A stretch of DNA of 64,000 bases from GCA-2697345 sp002697345. Lineage in GTDB: Bacteria; Pseudomonadota; Alphaproteobacteria; Rhodobacterales; Rhodobacteraceae. This document shows, piece after piece, positions 55,412 through 64,000 of the stretch. The stretch lies in contig CALSNB010000003.1 of assembly GCA_943787605.1 (NCBI GenBank), positions 62,001 to 126,000 of the forward strand, written 5' to 3'. The first letter of the stretch is position 1; each line of letters begins with the position of its first letter. The notes below the pieces were generated by a model. The model was given only the letters and a program-made list of their open reading frames with translations, was not told where the DNA came from and did not search any database. The position numbers were made by a program, and so were the translations under genes.

Positions 55412-55426
55412 TTATGCAGAGCATAA
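55412..55426. repeat. Short inverted repeat TTATGC-AGA-GCATAA upstream of ygfZ
   Basis: A perfect 6-bp inverted repeat with a 3-base centre lies about 45 bases before the ygfZ start. A second one, GATAG-AAAG-CTATC, lies at 55391-55404. In AT-rich DNA such repeats arise by chance, so an operator role is only a possibility. Confidence 0.3.
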
Positions 55427-55469
55427 TTAAACGAAAGAATGTTATGCTTCATAAGGAGGTACTTTGCTT

Positions 55470-56216
55470 GTGAGCTCTAAAAGAAACCGTACTATCATTG
55501 AAATATCCGGTGAAGAAACGCTAAATTTTCTCCAAGGCCTTATAACAAACGACATAGAGAAATTAGGTAAGGGCATTATCTATGCTGCTATGTTAACACC
55601 ACAAGGAAAGTATTTTGTGGATTTCTTTATCATTGCTTATAAAGGCCGTGTATTAATTGATGTATCCAAAGAAGTTAGTGACGATCTACAAACAAAATTA
55701 TTGCTTTACCGTTTAAGAGCAAAAGTAGATATAATTAAGACTAATATAGGTGTATCTACAGGAATTGATAACCCACCTATAGGCGCTTTTAAGGATCCCA
55801 GACATGAAGCTTTGGGTTGGAGATCATATGAAAATAGCTCAATAAATCAAGGAGTAGATTGGAAAAAGCTAAGGGTAGCATACGGTATTCCAGAAACAAA
55901 TATAGAATTAATTCGAGATAAGACCTATATTCTAGAAGCAGGCTTTGAAAAATTAAATGGTGTTGATTTCAAAAAAGGTTGTTATGTTGGCCAAGAAATA
56001 ACTGCTAGAATGAAACACAAAACTACCTTAAGAAAAGGTTTGATAAAAGTTTCAGTAATTGGAGAAACCCCTGTTGGCACTGAAATACTAGCTGACGGCC
56101 GGCCAGCTGGAGTATTATACTCTCAATCAGGTGGGTATGGATTGGCTTTTCTTAAGCTTGACCGCGCTTCTCCAAAAATGAAAGCAGGCGAAGCGACTGT
56201 CATAATTGAGAACTAG
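55470..56216 (+). CDS. ygfZ: YgfZ-type folate-binding Fe-S cluster assembly protein
   Basis: YgfZ-family proteins bind folate and assist maturation of Fe-S enzymes such as RimO and MiaB. The signature KGCYVGQE (in FKKGCYVGQEITARMKH) with its conserved Cys is present, and the N-terminal FLQGLITNDIEKL is the T-protein-like part. I prefer the GTG at 55470, ten bases after AAGGAGG, over an upstream TTG only four bases from it. The length is then 248 aa. Its stop is close to the convergent inositol-phosphatase-type gene. Confidence 0.9.
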   Translation: MSSKRNRTIIEISGEETLNFLQGLITNDIEKLGKGIIYAAMLTPQGKYFVDFFIIAYKGRVLIDVSKEVSDDLQTKLLLYRLRAKVDIIKTNIGVSTGIDNPPIGAFKDPRHEALGWRSYENSSINQGVDWKKLRVAYGIPETNIELIRDKTYILEAGFEKLNGVDFKKGCYVGQEITARMKHKTTLRKGLIKVSVIGETPVGTEILADGRPAGVLYSQSGGYGLAFLKLDRASPKMKAGEATVIIEN

Positions 56217-56226
56217 GCTCGTTATA

Positions 56227-57018
56227 TTAAGAAGAAGATCTTATAATTGTCGAAAATTGTTCAAAAATTTCACCATTTCCAGCAATAAGTTCTCCATCCT
56301 CAAGTTCATTTTTGTCAGGGTTTATACTCTCGACCAACCCTCCACTTTCTCTAATAATTAAAATTCCTGCTGCCGTATCCCAAGGCTGTAGACCCCTCTG
56401 CCAAAATCCATCAAACCGTCCAGCGGCAACATAAGCAAGGTCAAGGGCAGCAGCTCCAAAGCTTCGAACTCCTGCGCACTTAGGTAATAACATCCCTAAT
56501 TCTTTTAGTGAAACAGCGAGGTTTTCATCACCTGAAAAGGGAACCCCTGTGGCAAAAATAGTTTCTTGCATTCTCTTGCGACCTGAAACTCGTAATCGAG
56601 TATCATTTAGCCAAGCACCTTGACCTTTTTCCGAAATAAACATTTCATCTGTGCACGGATCATATATTACGGCCGAAACTATTTCGTTTTTATGTTCTAA
56701 GGCTATCGAAATAGCCCAGTGGGGTAGACCATGCAAAAAGTTTGTGGTCCCGTCGAGAGGATCAACAATCCATCTTCGAGTTGGGTCCTCACCCTTAATC
56801 GGCTCACTTTCTTCACCCAACCAACCGTATGTTGCCCTTGCTTGCAGTAGTTCCTCTTTAATGATCTGTTCTGCGGCTCGATCAGCTCTAGAAACAAAAT
56901 CTCCTGCACCTTTGATCGAAACCTGTAAATTTTCCACTTCTCGGAAATCTTTTGTCAAGCTCCTACCTGCAACCCTAGCCGCTTTGATCATTAAATTAAG
57001 ATTGGCACTGCCCTGCAA
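56227..57018 (-). CDS. Inositol monophosphatase family protein (SuhB-like)
   Basis: A Mg-dependent phosphatase of the inositol-monophosphatase fold, 263 aa. The first metal motif is WLGEESEP, the second WIVDPLDGTTNFLHGLPHWAIS, and the third QPWDTAAGILI. These enzymes hydrolyse inositol-1-phosphate or related sugar phosphates; the SuhB paralog also acts in antitermination. Which role applies here is not clear. It stands alone on the minus strand. Confidence 0.9.
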   Translation of the reverse strand: MQGSANLNLMIKAARVAGRSLTKDFREVENLQVSIKGAGDFVSRADRAAEQIIKEELLQARATYGWLGEESEPIKGEDPTRRWIVDPLDGTTNFLHGLPHWAISIALEHKNEIVSAVIYDPCTDEMFISEKGQGAWLNDTRLRVSGRKRMQETIFATGVPFSGDENLAVSLKELGMLLPKCAGVRSFGAAALDLAYVAAGRFDGFWQRGLQPWDTAAGILIIRESGGLVESINPDKNELEDGELIAGNGEIFEQFSTIIRSSS

Positions 57019-57235
57019 CTTTATTACTCCCTCATATGGTTAAGCGGCGTATAGCGGCTAGACTAAGATATTAAAAGAACAATCGGTATTAATATAAGAA
57101 CGGGTTAAGAAAATTTTACTGTAATATTTAAAAGGAGATAACCTTTCAAGTATAGGGTTACTCATAGAATTATTTTCATCATAAAAGCTATTGTTTTCGC
57201 AGTATTCTCTCATGAGTACGAGCAACACTCGTCAA

Positions 57236-58165
57236 TTAATTTTTGTTTAAACACCATCTCATAATTGCTTTTTGGACATGTAGCCTATTCTCAGCCTCGT
57301 CAAAAACCACAGAGTTCTTTCCATCTAACACCTGCGATGTCACTTCTTCGCCTCTGTGGGCAGGCAAACAGTGCATAAATAACGCATCTTTTTTTGTTTT
57401 GTTCATCAAATTTTCGTTCACTTGATATTCAGCAAGAACATTATGAAGCGAACTTCGATCAGACTCTGAATGGTGCATTGAAACCCAGCTATCCGTAATA
57501 ATTAGATCAGCACTTTTTACAGCTGCATCAACATCTCTTTGAATCTCAAAAGCTGCGCCGTCAGCGATAGCGGCTTTCACTACTTTTTTGTCCGGATCTA
57601 AAGCACTTGGCCCAGAAAACTTTAATAAAAAATTGAATTTTGCTGATGCCTGAATAAGCGAATTGCAAACGTTATTTCCATCTCCAATCCAGAGTACTTC
57701 CTTGCCCGAAATTGATCCTCTTTTCTCTTCAAAAGTTAATATATCTGCCATAATTTGACAGGGGTGAGAATGGTCTGTCAAACCGTTTATAACCGGTACT
57801 GTAGAATGTTCAGATAACTCTCTTAAAGTTTCTGCAGAAAAGGTTCGTATCATAATAAGATCAACATATCTTGATAGAACTTGGGCTGTATCACTTACAG
57901 ATTCACCATGCCCTAATTGCATATCTGCTCCACTTAAAATTAAACTTTGGCCGCCCAACTGTCGAACTCCAACGTCAAAAGAAACTCTAGTTCGAGTTGA
58001 CGGCTTTTCAAATATTAATGCTACAACGCACCCAGCAAGAGATACGTCTCTATCGAGTTGTCCATTAGTAAAACCCTTGCGGGATTCTTTGACTTGCATG
58101 GCGTCGTCAATAATAGAACTCAGATCCTCAGCACTAACTTGGTCAATATCTAGAAAATGTTTCAA
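57236..58165 (-). CDS. argF: Ornithine carbamoyltransferase
   Basis: ArgF makes citrulline from ornithine and carbamoyl phosphate. EKPSTRTRVSFDVGV has the STRTR carbamoyl-phosphate site, HPCQIMADILTF the HPxQ motif and FMHCLPAHRGEEV the HCLP ornithine site. The length is 309 aa. Its start overlaps the argD stop by 4 bases, so the two arginine genes form one operon. Confidence 0.97.
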   Translation of the reverse strand: MKHFLDIDQVSAEDLSSIIDDAMQVKESRKGFTNGQLDRDVSLAGCVVALIFEKPSTRTRVSFDVGVRQLGGQSLILSGADMQLGHGESVSDTAQVLSRYVDLIMIRTFSAETLRELSEHSTVPVINGLTDHSHPCQIMADILTFEEKRGSISGKEVLWIGDGNNVCNSLIQASAKFNFLLKFSGPSALDPDKKVVKAAIADGAAFEIQRDVDAAVKSADLIITDSWVSMHHSESDRSSLHNVLAEYQVNENLMNKTKKDALFMHCLPAHRGEEVTSQVLDGKNSVVFDEAENRLHVQKAIMRWCLNKN

Positions 58166-59349
58166 AGGGCTGCCTCTAGTGATAGAGCTGTTTGTTCTAA
58201 CCTATGAAAAGCCTCTGTAAGTTCTACTTCACAAATGTTTAAAGCTGGAAGTAGTCGAATAACGTTATCTCCTCCAGGAACTAATAATAGGTTATGTTCG
58301 TAAGCGTTTGCAACTACATCCATGTTTGGAACCTTGCACTTAATCCCAAGCATAAACCCCTGCCCTCTGACTAGCTCAAATATTTCAGAATGCTCTGCTA
58401 TTAAACTCTCTAATTTCTGACGGAAAAAGCCAGCCTTCTTATTAACATCAGCCAAAAAATCAGGTTGGGATATTATGTCTAACACCTTCAAGCCAACGGC
58501 ACAGGCAAGTGGGTTCCCTCCATAAGTAGAGCCATGTGTTCCCGCAGTCATTCCTGAGGCCGCCTCTTCGGTTGCAAGGCATGCACCTAATGGAAACCCA
58601 TTTCCAATACCTTTAGCAATTGTCATAATATCGGGATAAACACCCGCCCATTCGTGAGCAAATAATTTCCCAGTTCTTCCAACACCACACTGTATTTCGT
58701 CAAATATTAGTAATACACCAGTTTGGTCACATAAATTTCGAATTACTTTTAAAAATTCATCTGAGAGCGGAATGATCCCACCTTCGCCTTGTATTGGCTC
58801 CACGATAATTGCCGCAACATCTGAGCCTTGAATTTCACTTTCAAGTTGAGAGTAATCGTCTTTTTCAATCGGAATTTGAACAAAACCAGGCAACAATGGA
58901 CCAAATCCTTTAGTAAGTTTTTCGGAACCAACTGCAGATATTGTTGCTATAGTTCGACCATGAAAAGCATTATCAAATGTAATAATGGTTGATCGGTTCG
59001 ATTCACCTTTTTCAAACCAATATTTCCGAGCCATTTTAATAGCACACTCCATCGATTCCGCTCCAGAGTTGGTAAAGAAGACGGTGTCGGCAAATGTTTC
59101 ATCAACCAATCGGTTAGCTAGCTCTTCCTGATTCGGAATTTCATACAAATTTGAGACATGCCACAATTTTTTTGCTTGTTCCTGGATAGTATCCACCAAC
59201 TCCGGATGAGCATGACCTAGAGCGGTGACAGCAATACCAGCACCAAGATCAAGATAACGTTTATTTTCTTCATCAAAAAGCCAAGAGCCTTCTCCTTTAA
59301 CAAAACTTAAAGGGGCTCTAGAGTAACTTGGCAAAACTGGTGTAATCAT
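58162..59349 (-). CDS. argD: Acetylornithine aminotransferase (ArgD)
   Basis: ArgD transaminates N-acetylglutamate semialdehyde to acetylornithine. VTALGHAHPEL and FTNSGAESMECAIKMAR open the PLP fold. LIFDEIQCGVGRTG and the catalytic-lysine block TIAKGIGNGFPLGAC follow. At 395 aa the length is usual. It overlaps argF and is divergent from gcrA with a 230-base gap, an arrangement I recall from roseobacters. Confidence 0.96.
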   Translation of the reverse strand: MITPVLPSYSRAPLSFVKGEGSWLFDEENKRYLDLGAGIAVTALGHAHPELVDTIQEQAKKLWHVSNLYEIPNQEELANRLVDETFADTVFFTNSGAESMECAIKMARKYWFEKGESNRSTIITFDNAFHGRTIATISAVGSEKLTKGFGPLLPGFVQIPIEKDDYSQLESEIQGSDVAAIIVEPIQGEGGIIPLSDEFLKVIRNLCDQTGVLLIFDEIQCGVGRTGKLFAHEWAGVYPDIMTIAKGIGNGFPLGACLATEEAASGMTAGTHGSTYGGNPLACAVGLKVLDIISQPDFLADVNKKAGFFRQKLESLIAEHSEIFELVRGQGFMLGIKCKVPNMDVVANAYEHNLLLVPGGDNVIRLLPALNICEVELTEAFHRLEQTALSLEAAL

Positions 59350-59376
59350 TAGTTTACATCCTTAAAACTGATAAGA

Positions 59377-59435
59377 GATTCATATATTTTATATATTATT
59401 CTTAATAGTCAATGCCTGTGAAAAGATTCTGACTC
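59377..59435. promoter_or_regulatory. Cluster of three GANTC sites upstream of gcrA
   Basis: GATTC at 59377-59381, GATTC at 59425-59429 and GACTC at 59431-59435 lie in the gap between argD and gcrA. GANTC is the site methylated by CcrM, and GcrA binds methylated GANTC promoters in Caulobacter. The sites fall 145-203 bases before the gcrA start, and roughly 30-90 bases from argD. Confidence 0.4.
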
Positions 59436-59579
59436 TGACAGAGAATTTCTATACAGAATTTCAATCATTATATAAAAAGTTATAATTTTCTTATATTGTT
59501 TTACATATAAGGAAATTGAGAGTAGGAAGCTACTTATATCCTGGCCAGAAAAAGGCCGAATTTAATTAAGGTTTTGATT

Positions 59580-60140
59580 ATGGCTTGGACAGACGAACGC
59601 GTAGAAATACTAAAAAACTTATGGGTTGAAGGTCAATCTGCGTCCTTTATAGCTAAACAGCTGGGAAGCGTGACCAGGAATGCCGTTATAGGAAAAGTGC
59701 ATAGACTGGGGCTGTCAAATAGGACAAGTGGCTCACCTGCTAAGACAGCAGTAAAAGAAAAGACGTCACCAGATCAGAAAAAAGCTCCAATAAAAGCAAA
59801 AATAGCAGTGGAGGAAAAACCTGATTTGGTACCTGCTCTTGCAAAGCCGATCCCTAGGCCAAAATTAATTATCAAAGCAGGCCAACCTCTACCACCACAG
59901 CCTTCTGCTAATGAAATTAGTCCAGAGGCACTCGCCACTGTACGAGAAGTTGAGAAAAAGGCAAAAAAACTTAGTGTCATGGAACTCACTGAAAGAACCT
60001 GCAAATGGCCAGTAGGCGACCCAGCTACTGAAGATTTCTGGTTCTGTGGCTTAACAGCTCAAGCAGGAAAACCTTACTGCGAAGCACATGTAGGGGTTGC
60101 ATTCCAACCGATGAGCACCAGAAGAGATAGACGCCGATAA
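59580..60140 (+). CDS. gcrA: GcrA cell-cycle regulator
   Basis: GcrA is an alphaproteobacterial transcription factor that binds sigma70 and CcrM-methylated GANTC promoters. The N terminus MAWTDERVEILKNLWVEG, then GSVTRNAVIGKVHRLGLSNR, is the DNA-binding signature. A proline-, lysine- and alanine-rich linker (about 48-115) precedes the C-terminal sigma-interacting domain, with TERTCKWPVGDPATEDFWFCG and YCEAHV. I chose the ATG at 59580, eight bases after AAGG; the length is then 186 aa. rimO starts 30 bases downstream. Confidence 0.95.
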   Translation: MAWTDERVEILKNLWVEGQSASFIAKQLGSVTRNAVIGKVHRLGLSNRTSGSPAKTAVKEKTSPDQKKAPIKAKIAVEEKPDLVPALAKPIPRPKLIIKAGQPLPPQPSANEISPEALATVREVEKKAKKLSVMELTERTCKWPVGDPATEDFWFCGLTAQAGKPYCEAHVGVAFQPMSTRRDRRR

Positions 60141-60170
60141 TAATTAGTAGGTGAATTATGAAAAAGCCAA

Positions 60171-61568
60171 ATGTCCTTAAATCAAAAATCTAAACGGCCA
60201 GACATTGCCCCAACAATAGACATCGATAGCAACTCTGAGAGAAGACAACCAAACATTGGTATGGTCTCTCTTGGTTGTCCTAAAGCTTTAGTTGATAGTG
60301 AACGTATTTTAACAAGATTACGAGCAGAAGGGTATTCTATTAGTCCCGATTATGCTGGTGCGGACGCAGTGATCGTAAACACTTGTGGTTTCTTAGATTC
60401 AGCAAAAATTGAAAGTTTAGAGGCTATCGGGGAAGCTTTAGAAGAAAATGGGAAAGTTATTGTTACTGGTTGCCTAGGGGTAGAAGAAAACTTGATTAAA
60501 AAGTCTCATCCAAATGTTTTATCTGTAACAGGCCCTCAGCAATACGAGAAGGTGTTGGACGCCGTGCATAGTGCTGTCCCAGCAAGGCCTAATCCATTTT
60601 TTGATTTACTACCCACACCGCAAGTCTCATTAACACCAAGGCACTACAGTTATCTGAAAATTTCTGAAGGTTGTAACCACAAATGTAAATTCTGTATTAT
60701 CCCTTCTATGCGAGGAAAACTAAACTCTAGACCTTCACATGCCATTCTTAGAGAAGCAGAAAGACTAGTCCATTCAGGCGTGAAAGAGCTCTTAATTATT
60801 TCTCAGGATACTTCAGCGTACGGACTTGATCTAAAATATAAAAAGAATCTCTGGAACAATAAAGAAGTCAAAAGCCACATTACTGATTTAACCAGGGAAC
60901 TTGGAACATTAGGGGCTTGGATTAGGCTTCACTACGTTTATCCTTATCCACATGTCCGTGAACTAATTCCAATAATGGCTGACAAGGAAAATAATGTATT
61001 ACCATATTTGGACATTCCCTTTCAGCACGCACATCCAGACGTTTTAAAGCGAATGAGTAGACCTGCAGCTTCGACCAAAACTCTTGACGAAATATCGGCG
61101 TGGAGAGCAGAATGTAAAGACTTGTCGATTAGGTCTACTTTTATAGTTGGTTTTCCAGGTGAGACAGAAGAAGAGTTTCAAACACTATTAGACTGGTTAG
61201 ACGAAGCTCAATTGGATAGGATTGGTTGCTTTAAGTATGAGAATGTAAAGGGAGCAAGATCTAATGATTTACCTAATCACATCTCAGATGAAATTAAAGA
61301 AGATCGTTGGCAACGCTTCATGACCAAGGCTCAATCAATTTCCTGCACAAAACTACAGAACAAAGTAGGTAATAAATACGATGTAATTGTAGATAGCGTA
61401 AAAGATAAGCTAGCAATATGTCGGACGATGTCAGATGCTCCAGAAATTGACGGTAACTTATTTATTGATAAAGAAACTAAATACTTAAAACAAGGTGATA
61501 TAGTTAAAGTAAGAGTAACGGATGCAACAGATTATGACTTATTTGGTGAATTATTAAATGAAAACTAA
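60171..61568 (+). CDS. rimO: RimO, ribosomal protein S12 methylthiotransferase
   Basis: RimO is a radical-SAM enzyme that adds a methylthio group to an aspartate of S12. The N-terminal UPF0004 domain has SLGCPKALVDSE and NTCGFLDSAK (cluster-binding Cys), with TGCLG later. The radical-SAM motif CxxxCxxC is in SEGCNHKCKFCIIPSMRG (about residues 160-170). A C-terminal TRAM domain ends in YDLFGELLNEN. The length is 465 aa. The start is the ATG at 60171; an earlier ATG leads to a frame that stops quickly. It overlaps the next gene by 11 bases. Confidence 0.97.
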   Translation: MSLNQKSKRPDIAPTIDIDSNSERRQPNIGMVSLGCPKALVDSERILTRLRAEGYSISPDYAGADAVIVNTCGFLDSAKIESLEAIGEALEENGKVIVTGCLGVEENLIKKSHPNVLSVTGPQQYEKVLDAVHSAVPARPNPFFDLLPTPQVSLTPRHYSYLKISEGCNHKCKFCIIPSMRGKLNSRPSHAILREAERLVHSGVKELLIISQDTSAYGLDLKYKKNLWNNKEVKSHITDLTRELGTLGAWIRLHYVYPYPHVRELIPIMADKENNVLPYLDIPFQHAHPDVLKRMSRPAASTKTLDEISAWRAECKDLSIRSTFIVGFPGETEEEFQTLLDWLDEAQLDRIGCFKYENVKGARSNDLPNHISDEIKEDRWQRFMTKAQSISCTKLQNKVGNKYDVIVDSVKDKLAICRTMSDAPEIDGNLFIDKETKYLKQGDIVKVRVTDATDYDLFGELLNEN

Positions 61569-61941
61569 CATACGAGTTTTATATAATGCGGAATGTCCTA
61601 TTTGTAGTTTTGAAATTAAACATTACCAAAAATATACTAACAATAAGAAAATTCCCATTCAGTTCGATGATTTAAATAGTTCACGCTTGGCACACTGGAA
61701 CATCACGGCTGACCTTGCAGCAAGAAGACTGCATGTCGACATTGAGGGAGAAGTAAAAGTAGGCATGGAAGGTTTTTTAGCGTTATGGAATACAATGCCA
61801 AAATATCGTTGGCTATTTCATATTTTTAGACAGCCAGTTATAAAACAAATCTCGTCATTTCTTTATGATTACATATTAGCTCCATATATATATTTTTTAC
61901 ATTTACGCAGGAAAAAGAACATAGCAAGGCGTAATCAATAA
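61558..61941 (+). CDS. DCC-type thiol-disulfide protein (DUF393)
   Basis: A 127-aa protein beginning KTNIRVLYNAECPICSFEI, with the CPIC motif near residue 14 that marks the DCC/DUF393 family, a thioredoxin-like fold of unknown substrate. The later LWNTMPKYRWLFHIFRQPVI matches the family too. A hydrophobic stretch near the C terminus may contact the membrane. It overlaps rimO by 11 bases and is probably translated with it. Confidence 0.85.
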   Translation: MKTNIRVLYNAECPICSFEIKHYQKYTNNKKIPIQFDDLNSSRLAHWNITADLAARRLHVDIEGEVKVGMEGFLALWNTMPKYRWLFHIFRQPVIKQISSFLYDYILAPYIYFLHLRRKKNIARRNQ

Positions 61942-61980
61942 ACTAGTAAAAATACTTAATCCAAGTATTAGGAGGGAGAA

Positions 61981-63084
61981 ATGAGTACAGGTTTTATTTG
62001 GGATGAGAGATGTTTTTGGCATGCAGGTGGCGATTTTGCCTTTACCCTTCCGCTTGGAGGTTTAGTGCAACCGATGTCTACCAGCGGTCTACCAGAAAAC
62101 CCAGAGACAAAACGGCGCTTAAAGAATTTAATGGACGTCACAGGCCTATTAAACGAATTGGATACGAGATCACACAGTGAAGCCTCTTTTGAGGATCTAT
62201 TAAGGGTACACCCTCAAAAATTTTTAGAAAACTTCAAAGCATTATCAGATAAAAATGGTGGAACAATTGGCCTAAACATACCTTTTACAAAAGGTGGCTT
62301 TGAGATAGCCTCTCTATCTGCCGGACTAGCGAAAGAAGCCATTTTTTCTGTACTAAAGGGAACAAATCGGAATTCATATGCGTTATCTCGGCCACCCGGG
62401 CACCATTGCCTACCAGATCTTCCGAACGGATTTTGTTTGTTATCAAATATATCCATTGCTGTCGAAGCAGCGTTAGCTGAAAAATTAACTGAGCGAGTTG
62501 CAATTGTTGACTGGGATGTTCATCACGGAAATGGAACAGAAGCAATTTTTTATGATAGGGCGGATGTACTTACAATATCCATACACCAAGATAGATGCTA
62601 CCCTATAGATACAGGTGCTGCAACGGATATTGGAGTTGACAGGGGTGAGGGATATAACATGAACATACCTCTTCCCCCAGGTGGAGGTCATACACTTTAT
62701 TTAGAAGCTATGGAAAGACTAATTTTACCTCGTTTAAGAGAGTTTCAACCAGATATTATAATAATCGCCTGCGGTTTTGATGCCTCCGCCATTGATCCTT
62801 TAGCAAGAATGTTAGCTACATCTGAGACCTTTGGCCAACTTACAAAATTTGTAATGGGTGCTGCACATGAGCTTTGCAGTGATAGACTCTCTATGATTCA
62901 CGAAGGTGGTTACTCTGAAGTATATGTTCCTTTTTGTGGTCACAGAGTGATCCAAGAGCTTTCTAACAGCTCAATTAAAGCTGAGGATCCCTATAAATTT
63001 CTTTTCGAAAGTAGACAACCCAGTAAACGTGTTCAGAATTTTTATTCAGAGTTAATTACTGAACTTGAACAATTTTTCTTTTAA
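61981..63084 (+). CDS. Histone-deacetylase-family zinc amidohydrolase (acetylpolyamine amidohydrolase type)
   Basis: The 367-aa protein has the HDAC-superfamily order. RPPGHHCLPDLPNGFCLLSN carries the two catalytic histidines, IVDWDVHHGNGTEAIF the Asp and His zinc ligands, and CGFDASAIDPLARM the third zinc ligand Asp. Bacterial members deacetylate polyamines, acetoin-linked or other small substrates; which one applies here is not shown. AGGAGGG precedes the ATG. It sits between the DCC gene and the CoA-transferase pair. Confidence 0.88.
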   Translation: MSTGFIWDERCFWHAGGDFAFTLPLGGLVQPMSTSGLPENPETKRRLKNLMDVTGLLNELDTRSHSEASFEDLLRVHPQKFLENFKALSDKNGGTIGLNIPFTKGGFEIASLSAGLAKEAIFSVLKGTNRNSYALSRPPGHHCLPDLPNGFCLLSNISIAVEAALAEKLTERVAIVDWDVHHGNGTEAIFYDRADVLTISIHQDRCYPIDTGAATDIGVDRGEGYNMNIPLPPGGGHTLYLEAMERLILPRLREFQPDIIIIACGFDASAIDPLARMLATSETFGQLTKFVMGAAHELCSDRLSMIHEGGYSEVYVPFCGHRVIQELSNSSIKAEDPYKFLFESRQPSKRVQNFYSELITELEQFFF

Positions 63085-63155
63085 ATAAATATTATTAATT
63101 GACTTCAAGGCTATCAGCGGCAAGAACAAATTTAGGAAAAGATAGGAATTAAAAA

Positions 63156-63854
63156 ATGAAAAAAGTTTTTAATAATGCTGAGGAGGCTCTTTCTGGGCTT
63201 TTAAAAGATGATATATTTATTGCAGCCGGCGGATTTGGTCTGTGTGGAATTCCTGAGTTACTCTTGAATGCTATAAAAGAGTCCAAAGTTAAGAATCTAA
63301 CTTTTGCGTCAAATAATGCTGGCGTAGATGACTTTGGGATAGGTATTCTTTTACAAACAAAACAGGTGCGAAAAATGATTAGCTCATATGTTGGAGAGAA
63401 TGCAGAGTTCATGCGCCAATATCTATCGGGAGAGTTAGAGCTTGAATTTAATCCACAGGGAACACTAGCTGAAAGAATGAGGGCTGGAGGTAGCGGTATT
63501 CCAGCTTTTTATACAAAGACGGGGGTCGGAACAATAATAGCCGATGGTAAAGAACATAAAGATTTTGATGGTGAAACCTATATCATGGAAAGGGGATTAG
63601 TCGCTGATCTTTCAATAGTAAAGGCCTGGAAAGCTGACGAGACAGGGAACCTAGTTTTTAGAAAAACTGCACGTAACTTTAATCCACCAGCTGCTATGTG
63701 TGGGAAGGTTTGCGTCGCCGAAGTTGAAGAGATAGTACCAACGGGTTCACTTGATCCAGACCTAATACACCTTCCTGGAATTTATGTTCACAGATTAATC
63801 CAAGGTGATCACGAAAAGCGTATTGAACAACGCACTTTACGAGAGGTTAAGTAA
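63156..63854 (+). CDS. scoA: 3-oxoacid CoA-transferase subunit A
   Basis: The alpha subunit of succinyl-CoA:3-ketoacid (acetoacetate) CoA-transferase, which activates acetoacetate with CoA from succinyl-CoA. The start MKKVFNNAEEALSGLL, then IAAGGFGLCGIPELL for CoA binding, and LAERMRAGGSGIPAFYT are typical. The length of 232 aa fits. The beta-subunit gene starts 1 base after its stop. Related pairs act on 3-oxoadipate; the subtype is not certain. Confidence 0.92.
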   Translation: MKKVFNNAEEALSGLLKDDIFIAAGGFGLCGIPELLLNAIKESKVKNLTFASNNAGVDDFGIGILLQTKQVRKMISSYVGENAEFMRQYLSGELELEFNPQGTLAERMRAGGSGIPAFYTKTGVGTIIADGKEHKDFDGETYIMERGLVADLSIVKAWKADETGNLVFRKTARNFNPPAAMCGKVCVAEVEEIVPTGSLDPDLIHLPGIYVHRLIQGDHEKRIEQRTLREVK

Positions 63855-63855
63855 T

Positions 63856-64000
63856 ATGGCTTGGGATAGAAACCAAATGGCTGCAAGAGCAGCTCACGAA
63901 CTTCAAGATGGGTGGTATGTAAATTTAGGTATTGGAATTCCCACGCTCGTATCTAACTACATACCAAAAGGAATAGAGGTAACACTGCAATCTGAAAATG
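63856..64000 (+). CDS. scoB: 3-oxoacid CoA-transferase subunit B (partial)
   Basis: The first 48 residues read MAWDRNQMAARAAHELQDG and then WYVNLGIGIPTLVSNYIPKG, the conserved start of the beta subunit. The catalytic glutamate, in the SENG block, is just at the window edge (TLQSEN). The gene is cut by the end of the window. It completes the CoA-transferase pair with scoA. Confidence 0.93.
   Translation, partial: MAWDRNQMAARAAHELQDGWYVNLGIGIPTLVSNYIPKGIEVTLQSEN

Noticed and set aside
57205..57235. ACGAG-N5-CTCGT hairpin near the argF stop as a terminator
   Set aside because: The stem is only 5 bp and no T-run follows it in the argF direction.
1..64000. Prophage, insertion sequence, CRISPR array or integron
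   Set aside because: I found no transposase, integrase, Cas gene, phage structural gene or regularly spaced repeat anywhere in the window.

Overview
The window is an AT-rich stretch of an alphaproteobacterial chromosome with ordinary, densely packed housekeeping genes. I see no prophage, transposon, CRISPR array or rRNA. Several features point to the Rhodobacterales (a marine roseobacter-type organism with a low-GC genome): the gene order of the division/cell-wall cluster, a structured RNA leader in front of mraZ that looks like the Rhodobacter sRNA UpsM, the cell-cycle regulator GcrA beside argD-argF, a heterotetrameric sarcosine oxidase operon, a GTTC-N7-GTTC SOS box, a tRNA-His with A73 and no encoded G-1, and two small proteins that resemble Rhodobacteraceae families of unknown function. 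The species cannot be named from this sequence.

Layout. 1-19.2 kb (minus strand): a nearly complete dcw cluster, in transcription order leader sRNA, mraZ, rsmH, ftsL, ftsI, murE, murF, mraY, murD, ftsW, murG, murC, murB, ddl, ftsQ, ftsA, ftsZ and the start of lpxC. It makes the peptidoglycan precursor, flips and polymerises it at the septum, builds the Z-ring and begins lipid A synthesis. Two genes, ftsZ and murC, each need a one-base frame correction to give a normal C terminus; sequencing error is the simplest explanation. 19.7-23.4 kb: mrp (Fe-S carrier) and uvrD (repair helicase, with an SOS box upstream). 23.4-26.5 kb (plus): an FMN 2-hydroxyacid dehydrogenase and an M3 oligopeptidase. 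26.5-29.5 kb: rpoH, rluD, two small conserved genes, tRNA-His and a probable 6S RNA. 29.5-38.1 kb (minus): dnaG, rpoD, nrdR, then the riboflavin operon ribD-ribE-ribBA-ribH-nusB. 38.2-43.2 kb (minus): soxBDAG, sarcosine oxidase. 43.3-49.9 kb: a 3-hydroxyisobutyrate-dehydrogenase-family enzyme, an alpha/beta hydrolase, lepA, a copper chaperone, rpmB, meaB and a DUF3108-type exported protein. 50.2-57 kb: valS, a HisC-type aminotransferase, a class V aminotransferase, ygfZ and an inositol-monophosphatase-family enzyme. 57.2-64 kb: argD-argF, gcrA, rimO, a DCC-type protein, a histone-deacetylase-family enzyme and a 3-oxoacid CoA-transferase pair cut by the window end.

I did not find a new multi-gene system. 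The observations most worth checking are regulatory: the dcw leader RNA with its terminator and upstream palindrome, the SOS box at uvrD, the divergent rluD/small-gene pair whose start codons share a CATG, the GANTC cluster in front of gcrA, and the two frameshifts in essential cell-wall and division genes.
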